DNA of 64,000 nt from Burkholderia territorii (GCF_902833055.1 NZ_CADFEJ010000014.1:1-64000); one strand, 5' to 3'; shown: positions 34,477 through 44,797, counted from the stretch's first letter. Translations and numbers: made by a program. The notes: generated by a model from the sequence alone, not told the origin.

Positions 34477-37400
34477 ATGAACGCACCACAAGTTTTCGAT
34501 CCGCATGGCGCGGCCGCCGCCGTCGCCGCCGACCCCGCGCCCCGTCTGCGCGAGATTCCCTACAACTACACGTCCTTCTCCGACCGCGAGATCGTGATTC
34601 GCCTGCTCGGCGAGGAGGCGTGGTCGGTGCTCGACGAGCTGCGCGCCGAACGCCGCACGGGCCGCTCGGCGCGGATGCTGTACGAAGTGCTCGGCGACAT
34701 CTGGGTCGTGCGCCGCAACCCGTACCTGCAGGACGATCTGCTCGACAACCCGAAGCGCCGCGCGCTGCTGATCGAGGCGCTGAACCACCGCCTGACCGAG
34801 ATCGGCAAGCGCCGTCGCGCCGATCTGACCGAGCATCGCGACGACGCGGGCCGTGAACGTGCCGGCCGCGTCGAGATGCTCGAGGCCGCCGCGCAGCGCG
34901 CGGTCGACGAGTTCGCCGACGAATTCGACAAGATGGCCGACCTGCGCCGCCGCGCGACCAAGGCGCTCGGCCGCTGCACGCAGAAGGACAACATCCGCTT
35001 CGACGGGCTGTCGCGCGTGTCGCACGTGACCGACGCGACCGACTGGCGCGTCGAATACCCGTTCGTCGTGCTGACCCCCGATACCGAAGCCGAGATCGCG
35101 GGCCTGATCAAGGCGTGCTTCGAGCTCGGCCTGACCGTGATCCCGCGCGGCGGCGGCACCGGCTACACGGGCGGCGCGGTGCCGCTCACGCCGTTCTCCG
35201 CCGTGATCAACACCGAGAAGCTCGAACAGCTCGGCGCGGTCGAGCTCACCGAGCTGCCGGGCGTCGCGCACAAGGTGCCGACGATCTTCTCCGGCGCGGG
35301 CGTCGTCACGCGCCGCGTGACCGAAGCGGCCGAAGCGGCCGGCTACGTGTTCGCGGTCGATCCGACCTCCCTCGACGCATCGTGCATCGGCGGCAACGTC
35401 GCGATGAACGCCGGCGGCAAGAAGGCCGTGCTGTGGGGCACCGCGCTCGACAACCTGGCCTGGTGGCGGATGGTCGATCCGGACGGCAACTGGCTCGAAG
35501 TCACGCGCCACGAGCACAACCAGGGCAAGATCCACGACATCGCGGTCGCGCGTTTCGAGCTGAAGTGGTTCGACGGCGCGTACGCGCCGGGCGAGAAGCT
35601 GCTGAAGACGGAGATGCTCGAGATCGAAGGCCGCCGGTTCCGCAAGGAAGGCCTCGGCAAGGACGTCACCGACAAGTTCCTCGCCGGCCTGCCGGGCGTG
35701 CAGAAGGAAGGCTGCGACGGGCTGATCACGTCCGCGCGCTGGGTGCTGCACAAGATGCCCGCGCACACGCGCACCGTCTGTCTCGAATTCTTCGGCCAGG
35801 CGCGCGAGGCGATCCCGAGCATCGTCGAGATCAAGGACTACCTGTTCGAAACATCGAAGCAGGGCGGCGCGATCCTCGCGGGCCTCGAGCACCTCGACGA
35901 GCGCTACCTGCGCGCGGTCGGCTACGCGACCAAGAGCAAGCGCAACGCATTCCCGAAGATGGTGCTGATCGGCGACATCGTCGGCGACGACGCCGATGCG
36001 GTCGCGCACGCGACGTCCGAAGTGGTCCGGATGGCGAACGGCAAGAGCGGCGAAGGCTTCGTCGCGATCAGCGCGGAGGCGCGCAAGCGCTTCTGGCTCG
36101 ACCGCAGCCGCACGGCCGCGATCGCGAAGCACACCAACGCGTTCAAGATCAACGAAGACGTCGTCATTCCGCTGAACCGGATGGGCGAGTACACCGACGG
36201 CATCGAGCGGATCAACATCGAGCTGTCGCTGAAGAACAAGCTGCAACTCGTCGACGCGCTCGAGGCGTTCTTCCGCGCCGGCAACCTGCCGCTCGGCAAG
36301 ACCGACGACGCGAACGAGATCCCGAGCGCCGAGCTGCTCGAGGATCGCGTGCAGCAGGCGCTGGAGCTGCTCAAGCGCGTGCGCGCGCGCTGGGAATTCG
36401 TGCGCGACCGGCTCGACCAGCCGCTGCGCGAGGCACAGCACTACCTCGTGCAGCTTGGCTACGAAGCGCTCGCCGAGAAGTTCGCCGATCGCGCCGACGA
36501 ACAGCCGGGCGCGACCGTCTTCCACGTCACGCAGGACCGCACGGTCCGCATCTCGTGGAAGCAGGAGATCCGCGCGGAGCTGCGCGCGATCTTCAACGGC
36601 GGCGCGTTCAAGCAGATCCTCGACGAAGCGCAGGCGATCCACAAGCGCGTGCTGCGCGGCCGCGTGTTCGTCGCGCTGCACATGCACGCGGGCGACGGCA
36701 ACGTCCACACCAACATCCCGGTCAACTCCGACAACTACGAGATGCTGCAGGACGCGCACGCGGCGGTCGCGCGCATCATGAAGCTCGCACGCTCGCTCGA
36801 CGGCGTGATCTCCGGCGAACACGGGATCGGCATCACGAAGCTCGAGTTCCTGACCGACGACGAGATCGCCGAATTCCGCGCGTACAAGCAGCGCGTCGAC
36901 CCGAACGGCCGCTTCAACAAGGGCAAGCTGCTCGACGGCGCCGACCTGCGCAATGCCTACACGCCGAGCTTCGGCCTGATGGGCTACGAGTCGCTGATCA
37001 TGCAGCAGTCCGACATCGGCGCGATCGCCGATTCGGTGAAGGACTGCCTGCGCTGCGGCAAGTGCAAGCCGGTGTGCGCGACGCACGTGCCGCGCGCGAA
37101 CCTGCTGTACAGCCCGCGCAACAAGATCCTCGCGACCTCGCTGCTGGTCGAGGCGTTCCTGTACGAGGAGCAGACGCGCCGCGGCGTGTCGATCAAGCAC
37201 TGGGACGAGTTCAACGACGTGGCCGACCACTGCACGGTGTGCCACAAGTGCGCGACGCCGTGCCCGGTGAAGATCGACTTCGGCGACGTGACGATGAACA
37301 TGCGCAACCTGTTGCGCAAGATGGGCAAGAAGAAGTTCAACGCCGGCAATGCGGCGGGCATGTTCTTCCTGAACGCGACCAATCCGCAGACGATCAACGC

Positions 37401-38493
37401 CGCGCGCACCGTGATGATGGGCGTCGGCTACAAGGTGCAGCGCTTCGCGAACGACATGCTGAAGAAGGTCGTGACGAAGCAGACCCAGCACCCGCCGGCG
37501 ACCACCGGCAAGCCGCCCGCCGTCGAGCAGGTGATCCACTTCGTCAACAAGAAGATGCCGGGCAACCTGCCGAAGAAGACGGCGCGCGCGCTGCTCGACA
37601 TCGAGGACAACAAGATCGTGCCGATCATCCGCAACCCGAAGTCGACGACCGTCGATTCGGAAGCGGTGTTCTACTTCCCGGGCTGCGGCTCCGAGCGGCT
37701 GTTCTCGCAGGTCGGGCTCGCCACGCAGGCGATGCTGTGGGAGGCGGGCGTGCAGACCGTGCTGCCGCCGGGCTACCTGTGCTGCGGTTATCCGCAGCGC
37801 GGCTCGGGCCAGTACGACAAGGCCGAGAAGATCGTCACCGACAACCGCGTGCTGTTCCACCGGGTCGCGAACACGCTGAACTACCTCGACATCAAGACGG
37901 TGGTCGTGTCGTGCGGCACCTGCTACGACCAGCTCGCAGGCTACGAATTCGACAAGATCTTCCCGGGCTGCCGGATCATCGACATCCACGAGTTCCTGCT
38001 CGAGAAGGGGATGAAGCTCGATGGCGTCACGGGCACCCGCTACATGTATCACGACCCGTGCCATACGCCGATCAAGACGATCGACCCGGTGAAGCTCGTC
38101 AACGAGCTGATGGGCACGGAGAAGGACGGCTACAAGATCGAGAAGAACGACCGCTGCTGCGGCGAATCGGGCACGCTGGCGGTTACGCGTCCGGACGTGT
38201 CCACGCAGGTCCGCTTCCGCAAGGAAGAGGAAATCCGCAAGGGCGCGGCGAAGCTGCGCGCGATTCCCGTGGTGGCCGGCGACGCGCCGGCACCGGCCGC
38301 GAACGGCCCGGACGTGAAGATCCTGACGAGCTGCCCGTCGTGCCTGCAGGGCCTGTCGCGCTACAACGAGGACGCGAACCTCGAGGCCGACTACATCGTG
38401 GTCGAGATCGCGCGCCAGGTGCTCGGCGAGAACTGGATGGCCGACTATGTCGCACGCGCGAACAATGGCGGGATCGAGCGCGTGCTGGTCTAA
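34477..38493 (+). CDS. Giant FAD-linked oxidase/Fe-S oxidoreductase (DUF3683, GlcD-GlcF-like fusion)
   Basis: A 1338-residue single chain. An N-terminal DUF3683-like domain (about residues 15-170) is followed by a PCMH-type FAD domain ([11 protein letters not shown] near 196, [16 protein letters not shown] near 223) with an FAD-oxidase C domain ([15 protein letters not shown] near 734, [10 protein letters not shown] near 780). Then come two 4Fe-4S ferredoxin sites, [11 protein letters not shown] near 858 and [11 protein letters not shown] near 918, and two CCG domains (PGCG near 1067, CCGYPQR near 1102, DPCHTP near 1193, RCCGESG near 1226). It resembles D-2-hydroxyacid (lactate/glycolate) dehydrogenases feeding electrons to quinone; substrate unknown. 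Confidence 0.92.
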   Translation: MNAPQVFDPHGAAAAVAADPAPRLREIPYNYTSFSDREIVIRLLGEEAWSVLDELRAERRTGRSARMLYEVLGDIWVVRRNPYLQDDLLDNPKRRALLIEALNHRLTEIGKRRRADLTEHRDDAGRERAGRVEMLEAAAQRAVDEFADEFDKMADLRRRATKALGRCTQKDNIRFDGLSRVSHVTDATDWRVEYPFVVLTPDTEAEIAGLIKACFELGLTVIPRGGGTGYTGGAVPLTPFSAVINTEKLEQLGAVELTELPGVAHKVPTIFSGAGVVTRRVTEAAEAAGYVFAVDPTSLDASCIGGNVAMNAGGKKAVLWGTALDNLAWWRMVDPDGNWLEVTRHEHNQGKIHDIAVARFELKWFDGAYAPGEKLLKTEMLEIEGRRFRKEGLGKDVTDKFLAGLPGVQKEGCDGLITSARWVLHKMPAHTRTVCLEFFGQAREAIPSIVEIKDYLFETSKQGGAILAGLEHLDERYLRAVGYATKSKRNAFPKMVLIGDIVGDDADAVAHATSEVVRMANGKSGEGFVAISAEARKRFWLDRSRTAAIAKHTNAFKINEDVVIPLNRMGEYTDGIERINIELSLKNKLQLVDALEAFFRAGNLPLGKTDDANEIPSAELLEDRVQQALELLKRVRARWEFVRDRLDQPLREAQHYLVQLGYEALAEKFADRADEQPGATVFHVTQDRTVRISWKQEIRAELRAIFNGGAFKQILDEAQAIHKRVLRGRVFVALHMHAGDGNVHTNIPVNSDNYEMLQDAHAAVARIMKLARSLDGVISGEHGIGITKLEFLTDDEIAEFRAYKQRVDPNGRFNKGKLLDGADLRNAYTPSFGLMGYESLIMQQSDIGAIADSVKDCLRCGKCKPVCATHVPRANLLYSPRNKILATSLLVEAFLYEEQTRRGVSIKHWDEFNDVADHCTVCHKCATPCPVKIDFGDVTMNMRNLLRKMGKKKFNAGNAAGMFFLNATNPQTINAARTVMMGVGYKVQRFANDMLKKVVTKQTQHPPATTGKPPAVEQVIHFVNKKMPGNLPKKTARALLDIEDNKIVPIIRNPKSTTVDSEAVFYFPGCGSERLFSQVGLATQAMLWEAGVQTVLPPGYLCCGYPQRGSGQYDKAEKIVTDNRVLFHRVANTLNYLDIKTVVVSCGTCYDQLAGYEFDKIFPGCRIIDIHEFLLEKGMKLDGVTGTRYMYHDPCHTPIKTIDPVKLVNELMGTEKDGYKIEKNDRCCGESGTLAVTRPDVSTQVRFRKEEEIRKGAAKLRAIPVVAGDAPAPAANGPDVKILTSCPSCLQGLSRYNEDANLEADYIVVEIARQVLGENWMADYVARANNGGIERVLV

Positions 38494-38580
38494 TGCGGGC
38501 ATGACGCCCGCCCGGCCGGGCCAGGAATGAGAGCGGGCGCCGGTGCGGCAGCGCCGGCGCCCGTGCACATGGGAGCGACG

Positions 38581-39024
38581 ATGGAATGCGTGTTTTGCCG
38601 TGAAGACGGCGGCGAGGTGCTCTGGCAGGACGATGCGCTGCGCGTCGTGCTGGCGACGGGCGAGCACGACTACCCGGGTTTCTGCCGGGTGATCTGGGGC
38701 GCGCACGTGGCCGAGTTCTCCGATCTCGGCGAGCCCGAAAGGGCACATTTGATGCGCGTGGTGTACGCGGTGGAGCGGGCCGTGCGCCGCGTGATGCAGC
38801 CGAACAAGGTGAATCTCGCGAGCCTCGGCAACATGGTGCCGCACGTGCACTGGCACGTGATCCCGCGCTTCTCCAACGACGCCCATTTCCCGCAGCCCGT
38901 GTGGGCGCCGCGCCAGCGCAGCGTGTCCGAGGCGCTGTTGCGCTCGCGCGCGGCGCAGGCCTCGCTGCTGCACAATGCGGTGCGCGAGGAAATTCAACAG
39001 ATGACCGATTCGAGGCAGCCATGA
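38581..39024 (+). CDS. HIT family protein
   Basis: A 147-residue histidine-triad nucleotide hydrolase. The triad HVHWHVIPR is near residues 90-98, preceded by NLASLGNMVPHVHW; a Cys pair CVFCRE opens the protein. HIT enzymes cleave AMP from nucleotide conjugates; the substrate here is unknown. The ATG at 38581 with GGGAG about seven bases upstream is chosen. Its stop overlaps the DUF971 gene start (ATGA, 39021-39024). Confidence 0.9.
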   Translation: MECVFCREDGGEVLWQDDALRVVLATGEHDYPGFCRVIWGAHVAEFSDLGEPERAHLMRVVYAVERAVRRVMQPNKVNLASLGNMVPHVHWHVIPRFSNDAHFPQPVWAPRQRSVSEALLRSRAAQASLLHNAVREEIQQMTDSRQP

Positions 39025-39434
39025 GCGGTTTGACTTCCACGACGCCGATTCCGTCCGGCGTCGTCGTGCACGCGGTGTCGCGCGTGCTCGAATTGCAGTA
39101 CCCGAACGGCGAGAGCTACCGGATTCCGTTCGAGCTGATGCGCGTCTACTCGCCGTCGGCCGAGGTGCGCGGCCACGGGCCGGGCCAGGAGACGCTGCAG
39201 ACGGGCAAGCGCGAGGTGACGATCACCGCGCTCGAGGGCGTGGGCAACTACGCGCTGCAGCCGACGTTCTCCGATGGCCATTCGACCGGCATCTACTCGT
39301 GGGATCTGCTGTACGAACTGGCGACGCAGCAGGACGCGCTGTGGCGCGACTATTTCGACAAACTGAAGGCGGCGGGCGTCGAGCGCGACGCGCCGATGCA
39401 GGCGGCCCCCGCGCCGCACGGCCACTGCCACTGA
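39021..39434 (+). CDS. DUF971 (GBBH-like N-terminal domain) protein
   Basis: A 137-residue protein of the DUF971/gamma-butyrobetaine-hydroxylase-like N-domain family: [32 protein letters not shown] and a [20 protein letters not shown] block. Family members often sit with ubiE or Fe-S/Mrp genes and the role is not settled. The C-terminus is His-rich (APHGHCH). It is translationally coupled to the HIT gene and precedes ubiE by 52 bp, with a strong hairpin between. Confidence 0.9.
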   Translation: MSGLTSTTPIPSGVVVHAVSRVLELQYPNGESYRIPFELMRVYSPSAEVRGHGPGQETLQTGKREVTITALEGVGNYALQPTFSDGHSTGIYSWDLLYELATQQDALWRDYFDKLKAAGVERDAPMQAAPAPHGHCH

Positions 39435-39438
39435 AATC

Positions 39439-39463
39439 GACGGCGCCCGCTCGGCGCCGTCTT
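39439..39463 (+). terminator. Hairpin between DUF971 gene and ubiE
   Basis: Perfect 9-bp stem GACGGCGCC (39439-39447) / GGCGCCGTC (39453-39461) with a 5-base loop, followed only by TTGCCATTT. It may be a weak terminator or processing hairpin. Confidence 0.5.
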
Positions 39464-39486
39464 GCCATTTACTGAGGATCAACGCG

Positions 39487-40218
39487 ATGAGCAAAACCCA
39501 CTTCGGCTTCGAAAGCGTCGAGGAAACCGAAAAAGCGAAGAAAGTGGCGGGCGTGTTCCATTCGGTCGCGAGCAACTACGATCTGATGAACGACCTGATG
39601 TCGGCCGGCATGCACCGCGCGTGGAAGGCGTTCACGATCGCGCAGGCGAACGTGCGCCCCGGCTTCAAGGTGCTCGACATCGCGGCCGGCACGGGCGACC
39701 TGACCAAGGCGTTCGCGAAGGCAGCGGGCCCGACGGGCGAGGTCTGGCACACCGACATCAACGAATCGATGCTGCGCGTCGGCCGCGACCGGCTGCTCGA
39801 CAAGGGCATCGTGACGCCGTCGCTGCTGTGCGACGCCGAGAAAATTCCGTTTCCCGACAACTACTTCGATGTGGTCACGGTCGCGTTCGGGCTGCGCAAC
39901 ATGACGCACAAGGACGCCGCGCTCGCCGAGATGCGCCGCGTGGCGAAGCCGGGCGGCCGCGTGATGGTGCTCGAATTCTCGAAAGTCTGGGATCCGCTGA
40001 AAAAAGCGTACGATCTGTATTCTTTCAAAGTATTACCGTGGCTTGGCGACAAGTTCGCGAAAGATGCTGAAAGTTATCGGTATCTTGCTGAATCTATCCG
40101 GATGCACCCCGATCAGGACACGCTGAAGACGATGATGGAACAAGCGGGCCTCGACGCCGTCAAATATTACAATTTGTCAGGTGGCGTGGTAGCGTTACAC
40201 CTAGGAACCAAGTACTAA
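39487..40218 (+). CDS. ubiE: Ubiquinone/menaquinone biosynthesis C-methyltransferase
   Basis: SAM-dependent C-methylation of 2-polyprenyl-6-methoxy-1,4-benzoquinol in ubiquinone synthesis. The 243-residue product has [19 protein letters not shown] at the N-terminus, SAM motif [13 protein letters not shown], motif ENIPFPDN-like ([13 protein letters not shown]) and GLRNMTHKD, all diagnostic of UbiE. The 3' end is noticeably lower in G+C than the rest (around 40010-40100). It heads a run with the Tim44-like, ubiJ and ubiB genes. Confidence 0.96.
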   Translation: MSKTHFGFESVEETEKAKKVAGVFHSVASNYDLMNDLMSAGMHRAWKAFTIAQANVRPGFKVLDIAAGTGDLTKAFAKAAGPTGEVWHTDINESMLRVGRDRLLDKGIVTPSLLCDAEKIPFPDNYFDVVTVAFGLRNMTHKDAALAEMRRVAKPGGRVMVLEFSKVWDPLKKAYDLYSFKVLPWLGDKFAKDAESYRYLAESIRMHPDQDTLKTMMEQAGLDAVKYYNLSGGVVALHLGTKY

Positions 40219-40259
40219 GGGGTTCTTTCCATACATTCGCCTTACATCTGGAGAAGCTG

Positions 40260-41291
40260 ATGTCCGAATCGCGTTCGCTGTTCAACCGTAGCAAGCCGTC
40301 GAAGCCGTGGGCTCGACGGGTCGGCACGCTGCTGATGGTCGGCCTGCTCACGGCCGGCACGTTCGCATCGCTCGACGCCGAAGCCAAGCGCATGGGCGGC
40401 GGGCGCAGCATCGGCCGTCAAAACTCCACCGTCACGCAGCGCCAGGCCACGCCGCCCGCGCAGCAGCCGATGCAGCAGGCCGCGCCGGCGCAGGCGCAGC
40501 GCGCGAACCCGGCCGCACCGGCGCCGGCCGCGCAGCCCAACCGTTCGCGCTGGCTCGGGCCGATCGCCGGTCTCGCGGCCGGTCTCGGCATCGCGGCGCT
40601 GCTGTCGCACTTCGGCCTCGGCGGCGCATTCGCGAGCATGATGGCGAACGTCATCGTGATCGCGCTGCTCGCGATGGTCGGCATCTGGCTGATCCGCAAG
40701 TTCATGAACCGCCGCCGTCCGCACGAGCCGGCGTACTCGGTGGGCGGTTCGGCATCGTCGTCGGGCGGCTATTCGCAGAGCCCGTCGTTCCAGCAGGGCG
40801 CCGGCAGCAGCTATGCGGGCAGCGGCAGCAGCTATGCGAACGAAGCGCAAGGCGTGTTCGGTGGTGGCGCGGCCGCCGCGGGCGCGGCCGGCGCGATGGC
40901 CGCTGCGCCGCTGCAGGTGCCGGCCGGCTTCGACACCGAAGCGTTCCTGCGCAGCGCGAAGGTCTACTTCGTGCGGCTGCAGGCAGCCTGGGATCAAGGC
41001 AACCTGGCCGACATTCGCGAGTTCACGACGCCGGAAATGTTCGCCGAGATCAAGATCGACCTCGACTCGCGCGGCAACGAGGCGAACCAGACCGATGTCG
41101 TGCAGCTCGACGCGGAACTGGTCGCGATCGAGGATCGCGGCATCGAGCAGTCGGCGAGCGTGCGTTTCCACGGGTTGATCCGCGAATCGGCGAATGCGTC
41201 GGCGGCGCCGTTCGACGAGGTGTGGAACCTGTCGAAGTCGGGCAGCCAGGGCTGGCTGCTCGCGGGTATCCAGCAGATCAACACGCACTGA
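40260..41291 (+). CDS. Tim44-like domain membrane protein
   Basis: A 343-residue protein with a basic N-terminus and a hydrophobic first segment (VGTLLMVGLLTAGTFASL), a Gln/Pro/Ala-rich linker with the RMGGGRSIGRQ motif, two closely spaced hydrophobic helices (about residues 98-145) and a soluble C-terminal Tim44-like domain (VPAGFDTEAFLRSAKVYFVR onward). Mitochondrial Tim44 tethers chaperones to the translocase; the bacterial homologue's role is unknown. It lies between ubiE and ubiJ-ubiB, ending before a terminator hairpin. Confidence 0.87.
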   Translation: MSESRSLFNRSKPSKPWARRVGTLLMVGLLTAGTFASLDAEAKRMGGGRSIGRQNSTVTQRQATPPAQQPMQQAAPAQAQRANPAAPAPAAQPNRSRWLGPIAGLAAGLGIAALLSHFGLGGAFASMMANVIVIALLAMVGIWLIRKFMNRRRPHEPAYSVGGSASSSGGYSQSPSFQQGAGSSYAGSGSSYANEAQGVFGGGAAAAGAAGAMAAAPLQVPAGFDTEAFLRSAKVYFVRLQAAWDQGNLADIREFTTPEMFAEIKIDLDSRGNEANQTDVVQLDAELVAIEDRGIEQSASVRFHGLIRESANASAAPFDEVWNLSKSGSQGWLLAGIQQINTH

Positions 41292-41405
41292 GCGTGACCG
41301 GCGGCCGGCTTGCCGGCTGCCCGGGCGACGGCCGCCGCGCTGCGACCGCTTGCCGCCCGGGTGTGCGGTTGGCCGCGGTCTGCCGACGATCCGACGTTAC
41401 AATAG

Positions 41406-41443
41406 AAACCCGCGTGGGCGCCCGGCCTGCGCGGGTTTTTCTT
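41406..41443 (+). terminator. Terminator hairpin directly upstream of ubiJ
   Basis: Stem AAACCCGCG (41406-41414) / CGCGGGTTT (41430-41438) followed by TTTTTCTTT. It ends only about 11 bases before the ubiJ ATG (41454), an unusual position for a simple end-of-operon terminator. Confidence 0.85.
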
Positions 41444-41453
41444 TCCCAGCCCG

Positions 41454-42080
41454 ATGACCTTTGCCGCCAAGCCTTTTGCTGCTGCTGTCAATCACCTGCT
41501 CGCGCGCGAATCGTGGGCGCGCGATCGCCTGATTCCCTATGCGGGCAAGACCGCCCGGCTCGACGTGCCGCCCGTCACGCTCACGCTGCTCGTGCAGCCC
41601 GACGGTTATCTTTCCGCGGTGGAAGCGCACGACGCGCAACACGTCGACGTGTCGATCGCCCTCGCGGGCGACACCGTCGCCGCATTCCTGCAGGGCGGCC
41701 AGGCGGCCGTGATGAAGCACGTGAAGATCGACGGCGACGCGGAGTTCGCGACGCAAATCGCGAAGCTGGCCGAGCATCTGCGCTGGGAACCCGAGGAAGA
41801 TCTCGCGAAGCTGGTCGGCGACGCGGCGGCGCACCGAATCGCGACGGTCGTGCGCGACGCCGGCGCGCGCGCGCGCCGCACCGGCCGCAATGTGCTCGAT
41901 TCCGTCGCCGAGTACTGGCTCGACGAGAACCCGCAAGTCGTTCGTCGCACGGTGCTCGGCGGCTTCGACGCCGAACTGGCGCGGGCGCGCGATGCGCTCG
42001 CGCGGGTCGAGAAACGGGTCGAGCGACTCGAACAAAAAATCGGCGCGCGCACGGGCTCCGGCCCGCGCGGCGCGCACTGA
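41454..42080 (+). CDS. ubiJ: Ubiquinone biosynthesis accessory factor UbiJ (SCP2 domain)
   Basis: A 208-residue SCP2-type lipid-binding protein that works with UbiB and UbiK in the Ubi complex for ubiquinone assembly. The SCP2 domain (LLVQPDGYLSAVEAHDAQHV, VDVSIALAGDTVAAFLQGG, MKHVKIDGDAEFATQIAKL) is followed by a C-terminal coiled coil (ARDALARVEKRVERLEQKIG). The ATG at 41454 has no ribosome binding site; the bases ahead are the terminator's T/C run. Only 12 bp separate it from ubiB, confirming the assignment. Confidence 0.93.
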   Translation: MTFAAKPFAAAVNHLLARESWARDRLIPYAGKTARLDVPPVTLTLLVQPDGYLSAVEAHDAQHVDVSIALAGDTVAAFLQGGQAAVMKHVKIDGDAEFATQIAKLAEHLRWEPEEDLAKLVGDAAAHRIATVVRDAGARARRTGRNVLDSVAEYWLDENPQVVRRTVLGGFDAELARARDALARVEKRVERLEQKIGARTGSGPRGAH

Positions 42081-42092
42081 GGGCCGCAGGGC

Positions 42093-43670
42093 ATGCGCAT
42101 TTTCCGTTTCATCAAGATTGTCTACACCGTCATCCGCTTCGGCCTCGACGAAGTGATGCTGTCGCGGATCGACGACCGGCGCGTGAAGCTGCTGCTGCGG
42201 ATCACGACGATCGGCCGCCGCTATTCCGATCCGCCCGCCGTGCGGCTGCGTCACGCGCTCGAAAGCCTCGGCCCGATCTTCGTGAAGTTCGGGCAGGTGC
42301 TGTCGACGCGCCGCGATCTGCTGTCGGTCGATTTCGCGAACGAACTCGCGAAACTGCAGGACCAGGTGCCGCCGTTCGATTCGGCGGTCGCGATCGCGAT
42401 CATCGAGAAGTCGCTCGGCGCGCCGGTCGACGAGCTGTTCGACGAATTCGAGCGCGAGCCGGTCGCGAGCGCGTCGATCGCGCAGGTGCATTTCGCGAAG
42501 CTGAAGCAGGGCCAGCATGCGGGCAAGGCCGTCGCGGTCAAGGTGCTGCGCCCGAACATGCTGCCGGTGATCGATTCGGACCTCGCGCTGATGCGCGACA
42601 TCGCGACGTGGACGGAGCGCATGTGGGCGGACGGCCGGCGCCTGAAGCCGCGCGAAGTCGTCGCCGAATTCGACAAGTACCTGCACGACGAGCTGGACCT
42701 GATGCGCGAGGCCGCGAACGGCAGCCAGCTGCGCCGCAACTTCGCCGGCCTCGACCTGCTGCTCGTGCCCGAGATGTTCTGGGATTTCTCGACGTCGCAG
42801 GTGCTCGTGATGGAGCGCATGACCGGCGTGCCGATCAGCCAGGTCGAGACGCTGCGCTCGGCCGGCGTCGACATCAAGAAGCTCGCGCGCGAAGGCGTCG
42901 AGATCTTCTTCACGCAGGTGTTCCGCGACGGGTTCTTTCATGCGGACATGCACCCGGGCAACATCCAGGTGAGCCTCGATCCGAACACGTTCGGCCGCTA
43001 TATCGCGCTCGATTTCGGGATCGTCGGCGCGTTGTCGGATTTCGACAAGAACTACCTCGCGCAGAACTTCCTCGCGTTCTTCAAGCGCGATTACCACCGC
43101 GTCGCGACGCTGCATCTGGAATCGGGCTGGGTGCCGCCCGAGACGCGCGTCGAGGAGCTCGAAAGCGCGATCCGCGCGGTGTGCGAACCTTATTTCGACC
43201 GCGCGCTGAAGGACATCTCGCTCGGCCAGGTGCTGATGCGCCTGTTCTCGACGTCGCGCCGCTTCAACGTCGAGATCCAGCCGCAGCTCGTGCTGCTGCA
43301 GAAGACGATGCTCAACGTCGAAGGGCTCGGCCGTTCGCTCGATCCCGAGCTCGACCTGTGGAAGACGGCGAAACCGTATCTCGAGCGCTGGATGACCGAG
43401 CAGATCGGCCTGCGCGGCTGGTACGAGCGCTTCAAGGTCGAGGCGCCGCAGTGGAGCAAGACGCTGCCGCAACTGCCGCGCCTGATCCACCACGCGATGG
43501 CGGCGCGCCACGACGCGCCGCGTGCGGCGAGCGAAGATCTGATGCGTCAGATTCTCGTCGAGCAGAAGCGGACGAACCGGCTGCTGCAGGCATTGCTGAT
43601 CTTCGGCCTTGCCGTCGGCGTCGGGGCGCTCGTCGCGCGCGTGCTGCTCGCGCTCGCGTACGGCGCATGA
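42093..43670 (+). CDS. ubiB: Ubiquinone biosynthesis ATPase/kinase-like protein UbiB
   Basis: A 525-residue ABC1/ADCK atypical kinase needed for ubiquinone biosynthesis. The KxGQ motif [13 protein letters not shown], the Ala-rich loop region [10 protein letters not shown], the catalytic [12 protein letters not shown] and metal-binding LDFGIVG are all present, and the C-terminus has a hydrophobic segment ([20 protein letters not shown]) anchoring it in the inner membrane. It is in an operon with ubiJ; the methyltransferase gene start lies 18 bp downstream. Confidence 0.96.
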   Translation: MRIFRFIKIVYTVIRFGLDEVMLSRIDDRRVKLLLRITTIGRRYSDPPAVRLRHALESLGPIFVKFGQVLSTRRDLLSVDFANELAKLQDQVPPFDSAVAIAIIEKSLGAPVDELFDEFEREPVASASIAQVHFAKLKQGQHAGKAVAVKVLRPNMLPVIDSDLALMRDIATWTERMWADGRRLKPREVVAEFDKYLHDELDLMREAANGSQLRRNFAGLDLLLVPEMFWDFSTSQVLVMERMTGVPISQVETLRSAGVDIKKLAREGVEIFFTQVFRDGFFHADMHPGNIQVSLDPNTFGRYIALDFGIVGALSDFDKNYLAQNFLAFFKRDYHRVATLHLESGWVPPETRVEELESAIRAVCEPYFDRALKDISLGQVLMRLFSTSRRFNVEIQPQLVLLQKTMLNVEGLGRSLDPELDLWKTAKPYLERWMTEQIGLRGWYERFKVEAPQWSKTLPQLPRLIHHAMAARHDAPRAASEDLMRQILVEQKRTNRLLQALLIFGLAVGVGALVARVLLALAYGA

Positions 43671-43687
43671 CCGAAGGGAGCCGAGCG

Positions 43688-44314
43688 ATGTCCGAACCCA
43701 AACAACCGTCCGCGCCGAGCGCCGCCGATTTCGCGACGCGCGACCCCGGCAACGCCGCGTTCTGGGACGAGCGTTTCGCACGCGGCGTGACGCCCTGGGA
43801 GTTCGGCGGCGTGCCCGACGGGTTTCGCGCGTTCGCACAGCGGCGCGAGCCGTGCGCGGTGCTGATTCCCGGCTGCGGCAGCGCGCGGGAAGCCGGCTGG
43901 CTCGCGCAGGCCGGCTGGCCGGTGCGTGCGATCGATTTCTCGGCGCAGGCGGTGGCGGCCGCGAAGGCGCAGCTCGGCGCGCATGCGGACGTCGTCGAGC
44001 AGGCCGATTTCTTCGCGTACCGACCGCCGTTCGACGCGCAGTGGGTGTACGAGCGCGCGTTTCTGTGCGCGCTGCCGCCGAGCCTGCGCGCGGGCTATGC
44101 GGCGCGGATGGCCGAATTGCTGCCGGCCGGAGCGTGGCTGGCCGGGTATTTTTTCGTGACGACGAAACCGAAGGGGCCGCCGTTCGGCATCGAGCGCGCG
44201 GAACTCGATGCGCTGCTCGCGCCGCACTTCGAACTGGTCGAGGATCTGCCGGTGACCGATTCGCTGGCCGTGTTCGAGGGGCACGAGCGCTGGCTTACGT
44301 GGCGCCGCCGCTGA
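43688..44314 (+). CDS. TPMT-family SAM-dependent methyltransferase
   Basis: A 208-residue methyltransferase of the thiopurine S-methyltransferase family. The N-terminal FWDERFARGVTPWEFGGVPD and the SAM loop LIPGCGSAREAGWLAQAGWP are the family marks. Bacterial relatives methylate selenium, tellurium or thiol compounds; the real substrate is unknown. The ATG at 43688 with GGGAG ahead is preferred; an in-frame ATG at 43667 overlaps the ubiB stop (ATGA). Confidence 0.88.
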   Translation: MSEPKQPSAPSAADFATRDPGNAAFWDERFARGVTPWEFGGVPDGFRAFAQRREPCAVLIPGCGSAREAGWLAQAGWPVRAIDFSAQAVAAAKAQLGAHADVVEQADFFAYRPPFDAQWVYERAFLCALPPSLRAGYAARMAELLPAGAWLAGYFFVTTKPKGPPFGIERAELDALLAPHFELVEDLPVTDSLAVFEGHERWLTWRRR

Positions 44315-44409
44315 AGCCCGGGCATCGCAGCCGTTGCCGGAGTGCGCCGGGGTTTCGGCTATAATTCAAGGTTTTGCAAGCCGTTTCCAGTTTCTGCGGG
44401 AAAAATATC

Positions 44410-44736
44410 ATGCCGATCTACGCCTATCGATGCGAAGCGTGCGGTTTCGCGAAGGACGTGCTCCAGAAGATGAGCGACGCGCCGCTGTCGCGGTGCCCCG
44501 AATGCGGGAAGGACACTTTTCGCAAGCAGGTGACCGCCGCCGGCTTTCAGCTGAAGGGCTCCGGCTGGTATGTCACCGATTTCCGCGGCGGCTCGGGCGG
44601 CACCAGCGCGCCGGCGACGGCATCCGGCGACGCGGCGGCAGCGCCGGCGGCAGCCGCACCCGCTGCCGCGAGCTCTGAAAGTACGACGACGAGCGCCGCG
44701 CCCGCCCCGGCTGCGACGCCCGCCGCCGGCAGTTGA
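44410..44736 (+). CDS. FmdB-family zinc-ribbon protein
   Basis: A 108-residue protein with an N-terminal zinc ribbon: MPIYAYRCEACGFAKDVLQK and CPECGK, with zinc ligands Cys8, Cys11, Cys29 and Cys32. The C-terminal half is a low-complexity Ala/Thr/Pro tail. The FmdB family was named as a regulator of methylotroph formamidase but its general role is open; it is often found before aspS in Betaproteobacteria, as here. Confidence 0.9.
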   Translation: MPIYAYRCEACGFAKDVLQKMSDAPLSRCPECGKDTFRKQVTAAGFQLKGSGWYVTDFRGGSGGTSAPATASGDAAAAPAAAAPAAASSESTTTSAAPAPAATPAAGS

Positions 44737-44738
44737 CC

Positions 44739-44762
44739 GTCGCGGCCCGGTCGGGCCGCGAC
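44739..44762 (+). other. Stable GC hairpin after the FmdB gene
   Basis: Perfect 10-bp stem GTCGCGGCCC / GGGCCGCGAC with a 4-base loop, no T-tract. It could limit transcription or protect the upstream mRNA end. Confidence 0.4.
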
Positions 44763-44797
44763 CAACCCGCGCTTCCGGCGCGGTTCATTGACGGCAG

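Noticed and set aside
34042..38997. A 1651-codon open frame on the minus strand opposite the giant oxidoreductase
   Set aside because: It is the antisense shadow of a GC-rich gene: composition is Arg/His/Ala/Asp-rich without domains, and the plus-strand frame has clear Fe-S and FAD motifs.
40307..44314. A 1335-codon plus-strand frame spanning the Tim44-like, ubiJ, ubiB and methyltransferase genes
   Set aside because: Only its last part, from 43688, is a real gene (TPMT-family methyltransferase); the rest overlaps four recognisable proteins in other frames and is Arg/Gly-rich.
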